From JAKAIY01 sp963809385 (lineage in GTDB: Bacteria; Chloroflexota; Ktedonobacteria; Ktedonobacterales; JADMIN01): a stretch of 64,000 nucleotides of DNA. The stretch is taken from the NCBI GenBank assembly GCA_963809385.1, contig CAWEJL010000017.1, positions 372,001 through 436,000 on the forward strand, in the 5' to 3' direction. The first letter of the stretch is position 1, and each line of letters begins with the position of its first letter. Positions 9,701 to 18,361 of the stretch are shown piece by piece. The position numbers and the translations under genes are program-made. The notes beneath the pieces are model-generated. The model worked only from the letters and a program-made list of their open reading frames with translations, searched no databases and had not been told where the DNA came from.

Positions 9701-10425
9701 TGGGACGCATGCGCCGACAGATTGATAGCCTGCGCTCGCGGCTGAAGCATCTCGGCGGCTACGACCCCGAAGCGCCGCAGCAGTATGAAGAACTGAAGAC
9801 GCGCTACGACTTCCTGACCGGGCAAATACGCGACCTGACCGAAGCATCCACCAACCTGCGCCAGATCATCACCGAGCTGGACGCGACGATGCGCCGCCAG
9901 TTCGTCGAGACCTTCCATGCCGTCAACGAGCGCTTCCAGCGGCACTTCACCACGCTCTTCTCCGGAGGCGCGGCGCGGCTGGAGCTAACCGCTCCGCGCC
10001 GCGAGCAGAGCGACGAGGATGACGAGGAAGCCGCCGCGCCCGATGAGCTATCCGTCCCGCGCAAAACAGCGTTCGGAGGCATCGAGGTCTACGTGCAGAT
10101 ACCTGGCAAACGGGTACAGGATCTCTCGCTGCTCTCCGGTGGCGAGCGCGCGATGGTCTCCGCCGCGCTGCTCTTCGCCCTGCTGGAGACGAACCCGCCA
10201 CCCTTCTGCATGCTGGATGAGGTAGATGCGGCGCTGGACGAAGCGAACGTGGTGCGCTTCTGCGATATACTCAAACAGCTGGCTGTGAGCACGCAATTCA
10301 TCGTTATCACGCACAACCGCGTGACGATGACCAACGCCAACGCGATCTACGGCGTCTCGATGGGCGCGGATAGCGTCTCGCGTGTGCTCTCAATGCGACT
10401 GGCGGAAGTCCCCCTGGCGCGCTGA
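6731..10425 (+). CDS. smc: Chromosome partition protein Smc, reading frame broken twice
   Basis: Smc folds into a long coiled-coil ATPase that condenses and organises the chromosome with ScpA/ScpB. The GTG at 6731 gives the family's typical opening (YLKRLELQGFKSF); in-frame starts also exist at 6674 and 6719. The Walker A motif GPNGSGKSN, two long coiled coils and a hinge (about 8290-8700) are followed by the signature LLSGGERA and Walker B MLDEVDAALDE. The frame shifts twice, near 8600 and near 8682, each time by one extra base. The 80 bases between still encode the expected hinge end (TLVVRDLPAAERI), and the third frame resumes at VTLAGEVVSPRGW. Repaired, the protein is about 1,230 residues, normal for Smc. 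Since all conserved parts survive, sequence error is likelier than loss. Confidence 0.88.
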
Positions 10426-10452
10426 GTCAGCCCCACCGGAAGGAGCGATCGC

Positions 10453-11892
10453 ATGCCGGAGGGATTCGCGCGCATCCGCCGCGCCGTGACGCTCGCGCTG
10501 GCTCTGGTGGTCACGCTGGCGCTCGGCGGTCAGCACGCAGCCGCGCCGCGCGCATTCGCCGCGACTCAGGCCGGGCTGGCGTACACGCAGGCCCCGTGCG
10601 CGCCTGTCTCGACCGCGCCCAAGTCCACCGCGCCGCTCATCACCCAGTTACTTGGTGGGACTGACGTGACGCTGCTCGGCGCCGCGTCTGGCTGGAGCCA
10701 CGTCCGCATCTGGGGCGGCATGGAGGGCTACATCCCCGCCAGCGCGCTGGCCGCCACGCCGCCTGCCCACGCCTCCGAGGGCAATTGCTCCTTCCCTGGC
10801 GTACCCGACCCACAGGTAGACATGCTGCCACACGACACCGGCCCGTTCTCGCTGACAGCGAGCGGCGCCACAAACGGCCCGGCGACGCTCTACGCATGGC
10901 CCAGCCAGAGCGCGGCGCCAGTGGTCGGGCTGGCGGCGGGCGCGTCGGTCAGCATCAGCCAGTGGGCCGGCGATACGGACGGGCAACCCTGGTATCATGT
11001 GGCGACGGATGCGGGCGCAGGTTGGATCTGGGCGGGGAACATCCGCCTGAGCGCAGCCGGACCCCGCGACGCATATGGTAAACGGCAAGCCGGTGTGGGC
11101 TCCCGCCGCGGGCAAGGGCATGTGGTTCACCAACTACTTCACCCGCCATGTGGATGTCAACAAGCTGGTGGCCGCCGCGAAGGCCGCCGGCCTCACCCAT
11201 CTCTACGCAGAGGTCGCCATCACGCGCTACGGCTTCTACGCCCCCATATCGCTCGACCGGCTGCTTCCAGTGGCGCACGCGCAGGGCATCGCGGTGATCG
11301 CCTGGGTCTATCCGACGCTCGAAAATGTCACCGATGACATCCGCATGTCCGTCCGCGTCGCGAACTATGTGACGCCGACCGGTGACCGGCCCGACGGCCT
11401 CGCCACAGATATCGAAGAGGTGATGGACAGCGGGAGCGTCTACACGTACGGCCAGGTGATGCGCGCGCTGCTGGGTCCCAATGAGCTGATGGTGAACTCC
11501 GCCATGCACCCCTTCACCCACGCCAGCTATCCCTACGCCGCCATCGCCGCCAGCTGGAACGTCATGGCGCCGATGAACTACTGGCACAGCAGCGCCAGCC
11601 GCGACTTATACCGCCGCGGATGTCGCGCGCTTTGTGAACGGTCTCGGTGGTCACGATCCGCGCGGCGATGCTGGCCGCTGGCGTCTCCTCGCCGATTCCC
11701 GTTGAGGAGTTGGGCCAGATGTACGACATGTACTCCGATGATGGCGCGGGAACCGCCCATAATCCCAGCGGCGCCGAAATCACCGCCGACCTCCAAACGG
11801 CGCGTGCGCTCGGCTGCATCGGCGCCTCATACTTCGAGTGGCAAACGGCGACACAGGCCCAATGGCAGGCGCTCAGCGCCTATGCGTGGTAG
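10453..11892 (+). CDS. Secreted SH3-like / glycoside-hydrolase-like protein, frame broken
   Basis: The gene starts 27 bases after smc with GGAAGGAG upstream. It has a signal peptide (hydrophobic core LALALVVTLALGG, Ala-rich cleavage region near residue 36) and two SH3-like repeats containing GWSHVRIWGGMEGYIP and GAGWIWAGNI, as in wall-binding modules. A TIM-barrel-like domain follows (GMWFTNYF, HLYAEVAITRYGFY, GLATDIEE, NVMAPMNYWH) similar to putative glycoside hydrolases of unknown substrate. Three one-base insertions break the frame: near 11062-11065 (a C run), near 11607 (TT) and near 11640. Between the last two, TAADVARFVNG still reads in frame, and the end (LGQMYDMYSDD to the stop at 11892) is intact. 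The catalytic assignment is uncertain; export and wall association are inferred. Confidence 0.68.
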
Positions 11893-11920
11893 CCTGGCGC
11901 TACTGGATGCCGCATCGCGC

Positions 11921-11950
11921 TTGACTGGCTCGACGCGTATGTGCTATCCT
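11921..11950 (+). promoter_or_regulatory. Promoter for tRNA-Pro
   Basis: TTGACT (11921-11926) and TATCCT (11945-11950) are 18 bases apart and end 10 bases before the tRNA-Pro 5' end. Confidence 0.7.
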
Positions 11951-11960
11951 GAACCCACAT

Positions 11961-12073
<113 letters not shown>

Positions 12074-12186
12074 GTCATAGTCTGAAAAGGTTTTGTTCAT
12101 GCAATGAATCGGCGCCACCCATGCGCTCCAGACGCTGGAAATGGTATCGGCGGCTGGGGGCGGCCATCTCCTGGAGGGAACCGCGC

Positions 12187-12762
12187 ATGCGCCACTCGAC
12201 GCTACGGCAGATCGTAACTGAGACCGAAACACGAGCGCGCGCCCTCAGCGCTGGCTCTGATGCGCAGCTCGCGCTGTACGAAGTCGCGCTGACGAGTATC
12301 CGGCTGGCGCTGGCGGAGAGCGAACAGCCTCGCGCCTGGGAGCGGGTGGCGCTGTCACTGGCTGACCAGCGCGCCCGGCTGCCTGTGGACGCGCTGGATG
12401 CCAGCCCGGCGGAGCAGGCGCGCCGGCGACTGGCGCTTCTGGCGGACCTGCCTGAGGTCACCGGGGTCGCATCATACCAGGACATCGTAGATTTGATCGG
12501 CGAGACCATCAATGTAGGCGCGCCGCGCTATAACAGCGGCGACATTCGTGGGTGCGGCGCGCTCTACTGGACGATCATCCGGCTGATTTGCGAGACGCCA
12601 GCCACGCGCGGATTCCCCGGCTACGCCCGCCTTCAGGGCCAGCTCAAGCCGCTCACGGACGCCGAACCGCACGCGGGGACGATGAGCCACGCCGAGGCGG
12701 ACGCCTGGGCCTGGGAGCTGCGCCACGCGCTCGACGCCACAGTGCGCGTCGCCACGCCGTAA
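12187..12762 (+). CDS. Hypothetical helical protein, 191 residues
   Basis: The ATG at 12187 follows GGAGGGAA (12173-12180) at a good distance. The product is predicted mostly helical and soluble, with no signal peptide or membrane segment. The N-terminal half is Ala/Arg/Leu-rich (ARALSAGSDAQLALYEVA). The C-terminal half holds better-marked motifs, YNSGDIRGCGALYWTIIR and WAWELRHALD, which look conserved-domain-like because of the spaced aromatic residues and Gly. I do not recognise the family. The gene ends five bases before the convergent threonine dehydratase stop, so it is a monocistronic unit after tRNA-Pro. Confidence 0.6.
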   Translation: MRHSTLRQIVTETETRARALSAGSDAQLALYEVALTSIRLALAESEQPRAWERVALSLADQRARLPVDALDASPAEQARRRLALLADLPEVTGVASYQDIVDLIGETINVGAPRYNSGDIRGCGALYWTIIRLICETPATRGFPGYARLQGQLKPLTDAEPHAGTMSHAEADAWAWELRHALDATVRVATP

Positions 12763-12767
12763 CCGGA

Positions 12768-14129
12768 CTATGGGTGAGCGAACGGTGAGGTTTCCTCCAC
12801 AACTGGGAAGCCCTGATCGCGCAGCGACTGGATGAGCTGCTCGCAGTGCTCGCGGTTGCGTGTCTCCAGCGTCAGCGAGACCTCGACATGCTGGATCGGA
12901 GCGTGCGGCGCGGCGCGATGGTGCGCGACATCGAGCACGTTCACTTTCTGCTCAGCGATGATGGCCAGCAGCCGCAGGAGCTCGCCCGGGCGGTCTATCA
13001 GCAGCGTCCGCAGCGCCAAATACCGTCCCTGGATGGCAAGGCCGTGAGCGATGAAGCGTCCCACCAGGTTCATGTCAATGTTCCCACCGCTCAGCACGAT
13101 TGCTGTGCGAACGCCGGGCAGCGAGACAGCGCCTGAGAGCATAGCCGCCACGCCTACCGCGCCCGCGCCCTCTACGACCAGCTTACTGCGCTCCATCAAC
13201 AGCAGCACCGTGCGGATGATGTCGTCATCCTCGACCGTTACCACCTCATCCACCAGCTTGCGAGCGATGGCGAATGTGCGCGCCCCAGGGGACTTGACGG
13301 CGATACCGTCGGCGACCGTCGAGAGCGTGTCGAGCATGACAAGATGTCCCACGGCCAGCGAGTCACGCATAGCCGCCGCGCCAGCCGCCTCCACGCCGAT
13401 GATGCGCACACTGGGCTTGAGCGCTTTAACGGCGGTGGCGATGCCCGAGATCAGGCCGCCGCCGCCGATGGGCGCGATAATTGCTTCCACATCGGGCAGA
13501 TCGGCGAGAATCTCCAGGCCGACGGTTCCCTGGCCCGCGATGATGTCGGCGTCATCGAAGGCGTGGATGTAGATCGCGCCACTCTCCGCTTGAATCTCGC
13601 ATGCTCGCTCGTAGGCGTCATTGTAGGAGGCGCCAGCGAGAATGACGGTCGCGCCGTAGCTCTCGGTAGCGGTGATCTTGGCCAGCGGCGCGGTCGCGGG
13701 CATGATAATTGTGCAGGCGATGTCGAGCGCGCGGGCGGCGATGGCGACGCCCTGCGCGTGGTTGCCTGCCGAAGCCGCAATCACGCCATGCGCGCGCTCC
13801 TCGGCGGTGAGCCGCGAGAGCTTGTACGTCGCGCCCCGCACCTTGTAGGACCCAGCGCGCTGGAGATTCTCGGCTTTGAGATAGACCGTCGCGCCGGTCA
13901 TCGTACTGAGCGTGCGTGAATGAATCAGCGGTGTGTGATACACATGCGGGCGCACGACATCCTGCGCGCGCCAGACATCTTGAATCGTGGGCGCGCTTAC
14001 GTCATCAGATGGAACGGCGTCCGGAGTCGCGGCGATATCAGGCGTGGAAGTCACATCGCGCTCGTGGGAAGCCTTGGCGGCCCGTGAGGGGCTGGTGGAC
14101 GGTGTAGGTGGCGTATGAGATGCGCTCAT
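12768..14129 (-). CDS. ilvA: Threonine dehydratase (PLP-dependent) with C-terminal ACT domain
   Basis: This enzyme removes ammonia from threonine (or serine) to give 2-oxobutanoate (or pyruvate), feeding isoleucine synthesis or catabolism. The PLP lysine lies in the motif GSYKVRGA, the phosphate-binding loop appears as IGGGGLISG, and SAGNHAQGVA is the substrate loop. The last 80 residues form a single ACT domain (RPGELLRLLAIIAEQKVNV), the layout of the shorter TdcB/IlvA forms that respond to a small effector. The start at 14129 has AGAGGA nine bases upstream; about 45 residues before the fold are low-complexity Ser/Thr/Pro. Biosynthetic versus catabolic role cannot be decided, so the symbol is tentative. 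Confidence 0.85.
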   Translation of the reverse strand: MSASHTPPTPSTSPSRAAKASHERDVTSTPDIAATPDAVPSDDVSAPTIQDVWRAQDVVRPHVYHTPLIHSRTLSTMTGATVYLKAENLQRAGSYKVRGATYKLSRLTAEERAHGVIAASAGNHAQGVAIAARALDIACTIIMPATAPLAKITATESYGATVILAGASYNDAYERACEIQAESGAIYIHAFDDADIIAGQGTVGLEILADLPDVEAIIAPIGGGGLISGIATAVKALKPSVRIIGVEAAGAAAMRDSLAVGHLVMLDTLSTVADGIAVKSPGARTFAIARKLVDEVVTVEDDDIIRTVLLLMERSKLVVEGAGAVGVAAMLSGAVSLPGVRTAIVLSGGNIDMNLVGRFIAHGLAIQGRYLALRTLLIDRPGELLRLLAIIAEQKVNVLDVAHHRAAPHAPIQHVEVSLTLETRNREHCEQLIQSLRDQGFPVVEETSPFAHP

Positions 14130-14389
14130 AGTGCAGTGTCCTCTTTGACCCGCGTGGAACGCAACGCCGCGCCGGGCGGCGGATACAATGCGACAAATGC
14201 AACACAGACAGCGTTTTGAGCGTCTATTGTTACGAAGTATGCTAGCACACATGGCGGGGATAGCGCCCTGGATGCCGTCACCACACCCCGCACAGGAACG
14301 CGCCGGCAAGGAGCCGGCAGTCGCGGCGATGGAGCCGCATACCGCGGGGTGGCTCGCAGACGCGAGACAGCCCGCAAGGAGAACATGCG

Positions 14390-15109
14390 ATGGCGGATTC
14401 CGGCGTTCGCGAACTTGCGGCTAATCGCGCGCCAGACCCGATCTCCACCACGCCCACCCAACCGCTGATCAGGCAAGAATCAAGGCAGACGCCCGCGCCA
14501 GCGCCATGGAACGGGGCTGCTTCGCGCACGCGAGCCCCCTCCATTCCACGACAGGCCGCAGTAATCGCGGCGCCGATCATGACATTCGCAATTTCTCTCG
14601 GGCTGGCGATTGCCCCTCTGGCAGCGGCGATCGTGGCGCTCTGGGCAATTGGAAAGGCGCTGATCACACTGACGCAGCTGATAACGCTTGCGCGGGCGGG
14701 ACAGGCGCTGACTAGCCCGACGACGCCAGAGCTCTTAAACTCGCTGGATATCGCCGCGCGCGCGGGTTTTCTCGCAATAGGCTATCTCGCACTGATCTTC
14801 GCACTGATAGCGTTGATGGCGGGGCTATTTGGCCGTGGCTGGGGACGGCTATTCATCCTGCCCGGCGCGGCCTTCAGCGCGACGGCGCTCGCGTTGCTCG
14901 GCATTGGCGCCGTGTTCGCGCCGCCACTCGTGCATCTCCTCCCCGTTCCGGCAGCGTGGCTGATCCCCCTGGCTATGTATGCGCTGGTGGACGCGGTCCT
15001 GGTAAGCAGCGTCTTAGTGGACGTCCGCCCGACCCGATCGCCCAGCGCGACGGGCCATCACCGCGCCGCGCCGAGGCCACCACGGAGCGCTGGAGCGACG
15101 CCCGCGTAG
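14390..15109 (+). CDS. Hypothetical membrane protein with about four TM helices
   Basis: The ATG at 14390 has AAGGAG eight bases upstream. The first 60 residues are Pro/Thr/Ala-rich and probably disordered. Four hydrophobic segments follow: about 62-88 (APIMTFAISLGLAIAPLAAA), 118-140, 147-175 and 185-205. The final 30 residues are basic and Pro-rich. I see no catalytic motif and do not recognise the family. It diverges from the threonine dehydratase across a 260-base gap and ends six bases from the convergent agmatinase stop, so it is transcribed alone. Confidence 0.6.
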   Translation: MADSGVRELAANRAPDPISTTPTQPLIRQESRQTPAPAPWNGAASRTRAPSIPRQAAVIAAPIMTFAISLGLAIAPLAAAIVALWAIGKALITLTQLITLARAGQALTSPTTPELLNSLDIAARAGFLAIGYLALIFALIALMAGLFGRGWGRLFILPGAAFSATALALLGIGAVFAPPLVHLLPVPAAWLIPLAMYALVDAVLVSSVLVDVRPTRSPSATGHHRAAPRPPRSAGATPA

Positions 15110-15115
15110 GGCGCC

Positions 15116-16048
15116 TTATAGCTCAGAACGCTCCTGCGTAGCGAGGCCAATGAGCTTGTAGACCAGCTTCGCAGCGATCACTGGGCTCGTGTGGCTCTCC
15201 AGCAGCGGCGAGAGCTCGACAACATCGAAGCCAATGATCGTCTTGCGCCGCGCCACCTCCGCCAGCAGGTCTATCGCATCGTACCAGCCCAGGCCACCCG
15301 GCTCTGGCGTGCCTGTGCCGGGGACCAGGGACGGATCGAAGGCGTCAATATCGAAGGTCACATAGACCTCGTCAGAGAGGGCGTCGACCACCTCCTCGAT
15401 CCATCCCCGGTCGCCGCGCGCCTGGCGAGCGTGGATATCGGCGGCAAGCCACATCGGCAACGCCCGCTCCGCCACGAGCGCAGCTTCGGGCTCGCTGAGG
15501 CTGCGGATACCGACCTGCGCGGTGCGCGGGCAGACCTCTAACGTGCGCCGCATGATCGTAGCCGCGCTGTACGTCGCTCCTTCATACTCATCCCGCAGGT
15601 CGGCGTGGGCGTCGAGCTGCAGGACGCTCATGCCAGGATGGCGGCGGGCGAACGCGCGGATCACACCAATCGACGTTAGATGATCGCCACCAAGGGTGAC
15701 GACGAACTTGCCCCGGTCGAGCAGCGCGCCGGTCACCAGTTCGGTGCGGTTGACCATCGCCTCCGCGTCCCCATTGACAATCTCCACCGCGCGCAGGGTG
15801 TGGATACCCACGCGATAGGGCGAGCGCCGGAGCTCGGCGTCATAAAGCTCCAGATTGCGCGAGGCGTCAATGATGGCGCGCGGACCCTCGCGCGTCCCAG
15901 GCTGATAGCACGTCGTGCCGTCGAACGGAACTGGCGTGACGACCACGCGCGCTGTCTCGAAGTCGGTGTATTCCTGATCCAGATGCATGAAGCCGCGCGC
16001 TGGCGCGAGAGCCTCATCCAGTTCTGGCGGGTTGAAATCGGCGGTCAC
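15116..16048 (-). CDS. speB: Agmatinase/arginase family ureohydrolase
   Basis: The family hydrolyses guanidino compounds with two Mn2+ ions; agmatinase makes putrescine and urea from agmatine. All metal motifs are present: GGDHLTS, DAHADLRD, and FDIDAFDPS (DxDxxDP), followed by the closing PGGLGWYDA. The GTG start at 16048 has AGGAG six bases upstream and gives 310 residues, typical for agmatinase-type members. Earlier in-frame codons run to 16315 but look non-coding. Whether the substrate is agmatine, guanidinobutyrate or another guanidine is not decided by the motifs, so the gene symbol is the family default. No polyamine partner gene lies next to it. Confidence 0.85.
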   Translation of the reverse strand: MTADFNPPELDEALAPARGFMHLDQEYTDFETARVVVTPVPFDGTTCYQPGTREGPRAIIDASRNLELYDAELRRSPYRVGIHTLRAVEIVNGDAEAMVNRTELVTGALLDRGKFVVTLGGDHLTSIGVIRAFARRHPGMSVLQLDAHADLRDEYEGATYSAATIMRRTLEVCPRTAQVGIRSLSEPEAALVAERALPMWLAADIHARQARGDRGWIEEVVDALSDEVYVTFDIDAFDPSLVPGTGTPEPGGLGWYDAIDLLAEVARRKTIIGFDVVELSPLLESHTSPVIAAKLVYKLIGLATQERSEL

Positions 16049-16450
16049 AGAAGGCTCCTGAGGTGAGAGGGGAATGCGTACGGTACAGGCCAGCGCATAA
16101 GGCGCGAAAACGCATCCATTATACACGCTCGCGAACACACATCTCCTGGCGGCCATCCGAAACACCGCCTTTTCTCGCCCGCCGCAGGAGCGATAGATGT
16201 GGTAAAATAGTGTATTGAGCGCCCCGTATGCGTGCTTTGCTTTTTCTGAGGTTGGTGAGCGCGTCTTGCCCTTTGGACCGTGCGGTTGATTCATGCGAGT
16301 GGCGTACTGGCGCAATGCGCGCCAGACCCGTGAGAGCCGGGATCCCGAGTTGGTCGGGATGATTGAGAAGAGAGCTGAGTTGGCGGCATGTGGGCCGCGC
16401 CCAGCTCGGATGCATTGGGTTGGTGTTCGCAGGTGATTGAAGGAGCCAGT
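16049..16450. other. Divergent control region between agmatinase and RRM protein
   Basis: This 402-base stretch holds the upstream regions of two divergent genes. A TAAAAT at 16203-16208 could be a -10 box for the RRM gene, giving a long 5' leader of about 240 bases, as cold-regulated RNA-binding protein genes often have. No good -35 box is seen and no RNA fold is claimed. Confidence 0.35.
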
Positions 16451-17467
16451 GTGGCGACGCGTGTGTATGTAGGGAATTTGCCCTACTCCGCAAGCGATGA
16501 ACAGCTAAACGAGCTGTTCCAGGTGTATGGAGAAGTAACCGAGGCGACAGTGATGCGTGATCGCGCCTCGGGATTGAGCAAAGGCTTCGGGTTCGTTCAG
16601 ATGCCCGACGTGGAAGCCGCGCGTCAGGCGATTTTGTCGCTCAATGGGACGATGCTGAGCGGCCGGACGATTCATGTCAATGAAGCCGAAGAGCGTGCGC
16701 CCCGGCGTGAGTTCAGCGACCGTCCGCCACGGCGCGACTTCGAGGACCGTGGCCCCCGCCGCGACTTCGGCGATCGTCCGCCACGGCGCGACTTCGAGGA
16801 CCGTGGCCCTCGCCGTGACTTCGGCGATAGTGGCCCTCGCCGTGACTTTGGCGACCGCCCGCCGCGTCATGACTTCGGCGATAGTGGCCCTCGCCGTGAC
16901 TTCGGGGATCGTCCGCCACGCCGCGATTTTAGTGATCGCCCACCACGCCGCGACTTCGGGGATAGTGGTCCTCGTCGCGACTTCGGCGACCGTCCGCCAC
17001 GGCGCGATTTTAGCGATCGACCGCCACGGCGCGACTTCGGGGATAGTGGCCCTCGCCGCGACTTCGGCGACCGGCCCCCACGGCGTGACTTCGAGGACCG
17101 TGGCCCTCGCCGCGACTTCGGAGATAGTGGCCCTCGCCGCGATTTTGGCGATCGGCCCCCACGCCGCGACTTCGGGGATAGTGGTCCCCGCCGCGACTTT
17201 GGTGACCGCCCGCCCCGCCGTGACTTCGGAGATAGTGGCCCTCGCCGCGACTTTGGCGAGCGGCCGCCGCACCGCAGTTTCGAGGATCGTGGCTCACGCC
17301 GCGATCGGCCGGACTCAGGTGGGCGTGACTCGCAGGGGCGTGGACCACGGCACAACGATCGCGGCTTTAGCGACGCGGGCGAGCGCGGACGGCGCCCGCA
17401 GCGTGACGACCGCCCCCGCCGCTCGTTTACCGACGCCGTCTCCTTCGAGGAGGACGATGACGAGTAG
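16451..17467 (+). CDS. RRM RNA-binding protein with 22-copy nonapeptide tail
   Basis: The GTG at 16451 follows AAGGAG at six bases. Residues 1-80 form one RNA recognition motif with RNP2 VYVGNL and RNP1 KGFGFVQM, as in the small cold-inducible RRM proteins of cyanobacteria and other bacteria. The remaining roughly 255 residues consist of about 22 tandem nonapeptides of consensus RRDFGDRPP or RRDFGDSGP. A Gly/Arg/Asp-rich end finishes in an acidic cluster (FEEDDDE). Bacterial RRM proteins usually have only a short Gly-rich tail; this one is unusually long and regular, with alternating Arg pairs, aromatic Phe and Asp, the composition of disordered tails that condense with RNA. The RNA-chaperone role is inferred from the family. 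An intrinsic terminator follows. Confidence 0.82.
   Translation: MATRVYVGNLPYSASDEQLNELFQVYGEVTEATVMRDRASGLSKGFGFVQMPDVEAARQAILSLNGTMLSGRTIHVNEAEERAPRREFSDRPPRRDFEDRGPRRDFGDRPPRRDFEDRGPRRDFGDSGPRRDFGDRPPRHDFGDSGPRRDFGDRPPRRDFSDRPPRRDFGDSGPRRDFGDRPPRRDFSDRPPRRDFGDSGPRRDFGDRPPRRDFEDRGPRRDFGDSGPRRDFGDRPPRRDFGDSGPRRDFGDRPPRRDFGDSGPRRDFGERPPHRSFEDRGSRRDRPDSGGRDSQGRGPRHNDRGFSDAGERGRRPQRDDRPRRSFTDAVSFEEDDDE
16707..17297 (+). repeat. 27-bp coding tandem repeat array in the RRM gene
   Basis: About 22 imperfect 27-base units encode the nonapeptide RRDFxDxxP. Units alternate between CGPs ending DRPP and DSGP/DRGP, which points to growth by unequal exchange of pairs of units. Length is likely to vary between strains and is prone to assembly collapse. 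Confidence 0.9.
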
Positions 17468-17500
17468 CGCCTGCGCGGGGCGATAAGCACCGTGTGAGAC

Positions 17501-17545
17501 AAGAACCCGCTAGCTTCTCGAACGAGGCCAGCGGGTTCTTTTTTT
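17501..17545 (+). terminator. Intrinsic terminator of the RRM gene
   Basis: An 11-bp stem (17501-17511 AAGAACCCGCT with 17530-17540) is followed by a run of seven T residues, 33 bases after the RRM stop codon. Confidence 0.92.
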
Positions 17546-17586
17546 CAACTCCGTCGGCGCGCTCCAAAGCGAAGCGCGCCGACGGG

Positions 17587-17865
17587 TCAGTGCGCTGCGG
17601 GCTGGTCGCTCGCGGCGATGTCAGATGCGGGAAGGGTATGAATCGAGGCGCCGAGTACGCGCTCCGCCGCCATAGTGTGACTGCACGCGCCGTGATCGGC
17701 GAAAAAGTGGCAATCACACGACCACGCGCCATGATCGTAGTGAATGGTGTGTATATCATTCTCGCCCTGGAAGGACGCCTCGAATTGACTGAACTGGATG
17801 CGCTCCGGCTCCTGGGCGTACTGCTTGGCCTTGGCGATCTTGCCAATCATGCTTGAGGTGTACAT
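17587..17865 (-). CDS. Small SWIM zinc-finger protein
   Basis: This 92-residue protein carries the SWIM signature CxC...CxH as CDCHFFADHGACSHTMA (residues about 49-65), with the preceding strand pattern HYDHGAWSCDC typical of these fingers. SWIM domains bind nucleic acid or protein and usually sit in larger proteins such as helicase-associated or transposase-like factors; here it is alone. The rest is short: an N-terminal segment rich in Lys/Gln/Glu and a C-terminal tail with ASDIAASDQ. Its stop lies close to the terminator of the convergent RRM gene. The domain call is firm, the role unknown. Confidence 0.75.
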   Translation of the reverse strand: MYTSSMIGKIAKAKQYAQEPERIQFSQFEASFQGENDIHTIHYDHGAWSCDCHFFADHGACSHTMAAERVLGASIHTLPASDIAASDQPAAH

Positions 17866-18361
17866 TGGTCGTCGCTCCTGTTCTACCTCAGCGACCGGCG
17901 ATGGATGTTGAGGCTGAGTAGCGCCGAATGGCGGGGTAAAGAGTGAGGCGTCCGGCCGCCGACCTGTCTCTCACTGCCCGCTCGCGCGTTCTTACTCGCC
18001 TGTATCTCGCTCGACAACCTTACTGGTGTGATACGCTTGTCAGTCGCGGGCTAACGCTGAAAGGGAGTGGCCGCTGGGTCGCTGACCACTGAAATGACGA
18101 GAGGCGCTGAAGGCAATTATCGCCTCAGCGCCTCAGCTTTACGATGCGCGCACGGACGCATCCCCGCCGCGGCGGGACTTGCGTATAATCCGTGCGAATT
18201 CGCATCAGGGGGGCCTCCTTAGAGTTGTCTTGTTGACCGGAGCGCCTGCTGTTTGTTCGCGTGTGTACGGTAGTGTACCATGAGGATGTCTAAACGTCCA
18301 GATCGAGTTATCCAAGAGATGCGTGGAATCAGAGCCCGCGAACCGGGAAGGATGGCGCGTC
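17866..18361. other. Intergenic region with one hairpin
   Basis: Nearly 500 bases between the SWIM gene and the GlcD-like gene. It contains the inverted repeat at 18102-18135 and a TATAAT at 18184-18189 without a clear -35 box. The plus strand stays open in short stretches only; no gene is supported. Confidence 0.45.
18102..18135 (+). terminator. Hairpin, possible terminator
   Basis: GAGGCGCTGA (18102-18111) pairs with 18126-18135, with further pairing inside. It is not followed by a clear T tract and is not next to an obvious gene end, so its role is uncertain. Confidence 0.3.

Noticed and set aside
8607..9710. Long minus-strand open frame opposite smc
   Set aside because: It lies antisense to the Smc coiled coil and is Ser/Arg-rich, the usual shadow of a GC-rich coding strand.
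6731..10425. smc as a true pseudogene or programmed frameshift
   Set aside because: Both shifts are single-base, with the same family sequence continuing, and no slippery site or stop-linked signal is visible; sequence error is simpler.
16700..17300. Regular repeats resembling a CRISPR array
   Set aside because: The units are contiguous 27-base coding repeats without unique spacers, and they translate into regular nonapeptides in one frame.
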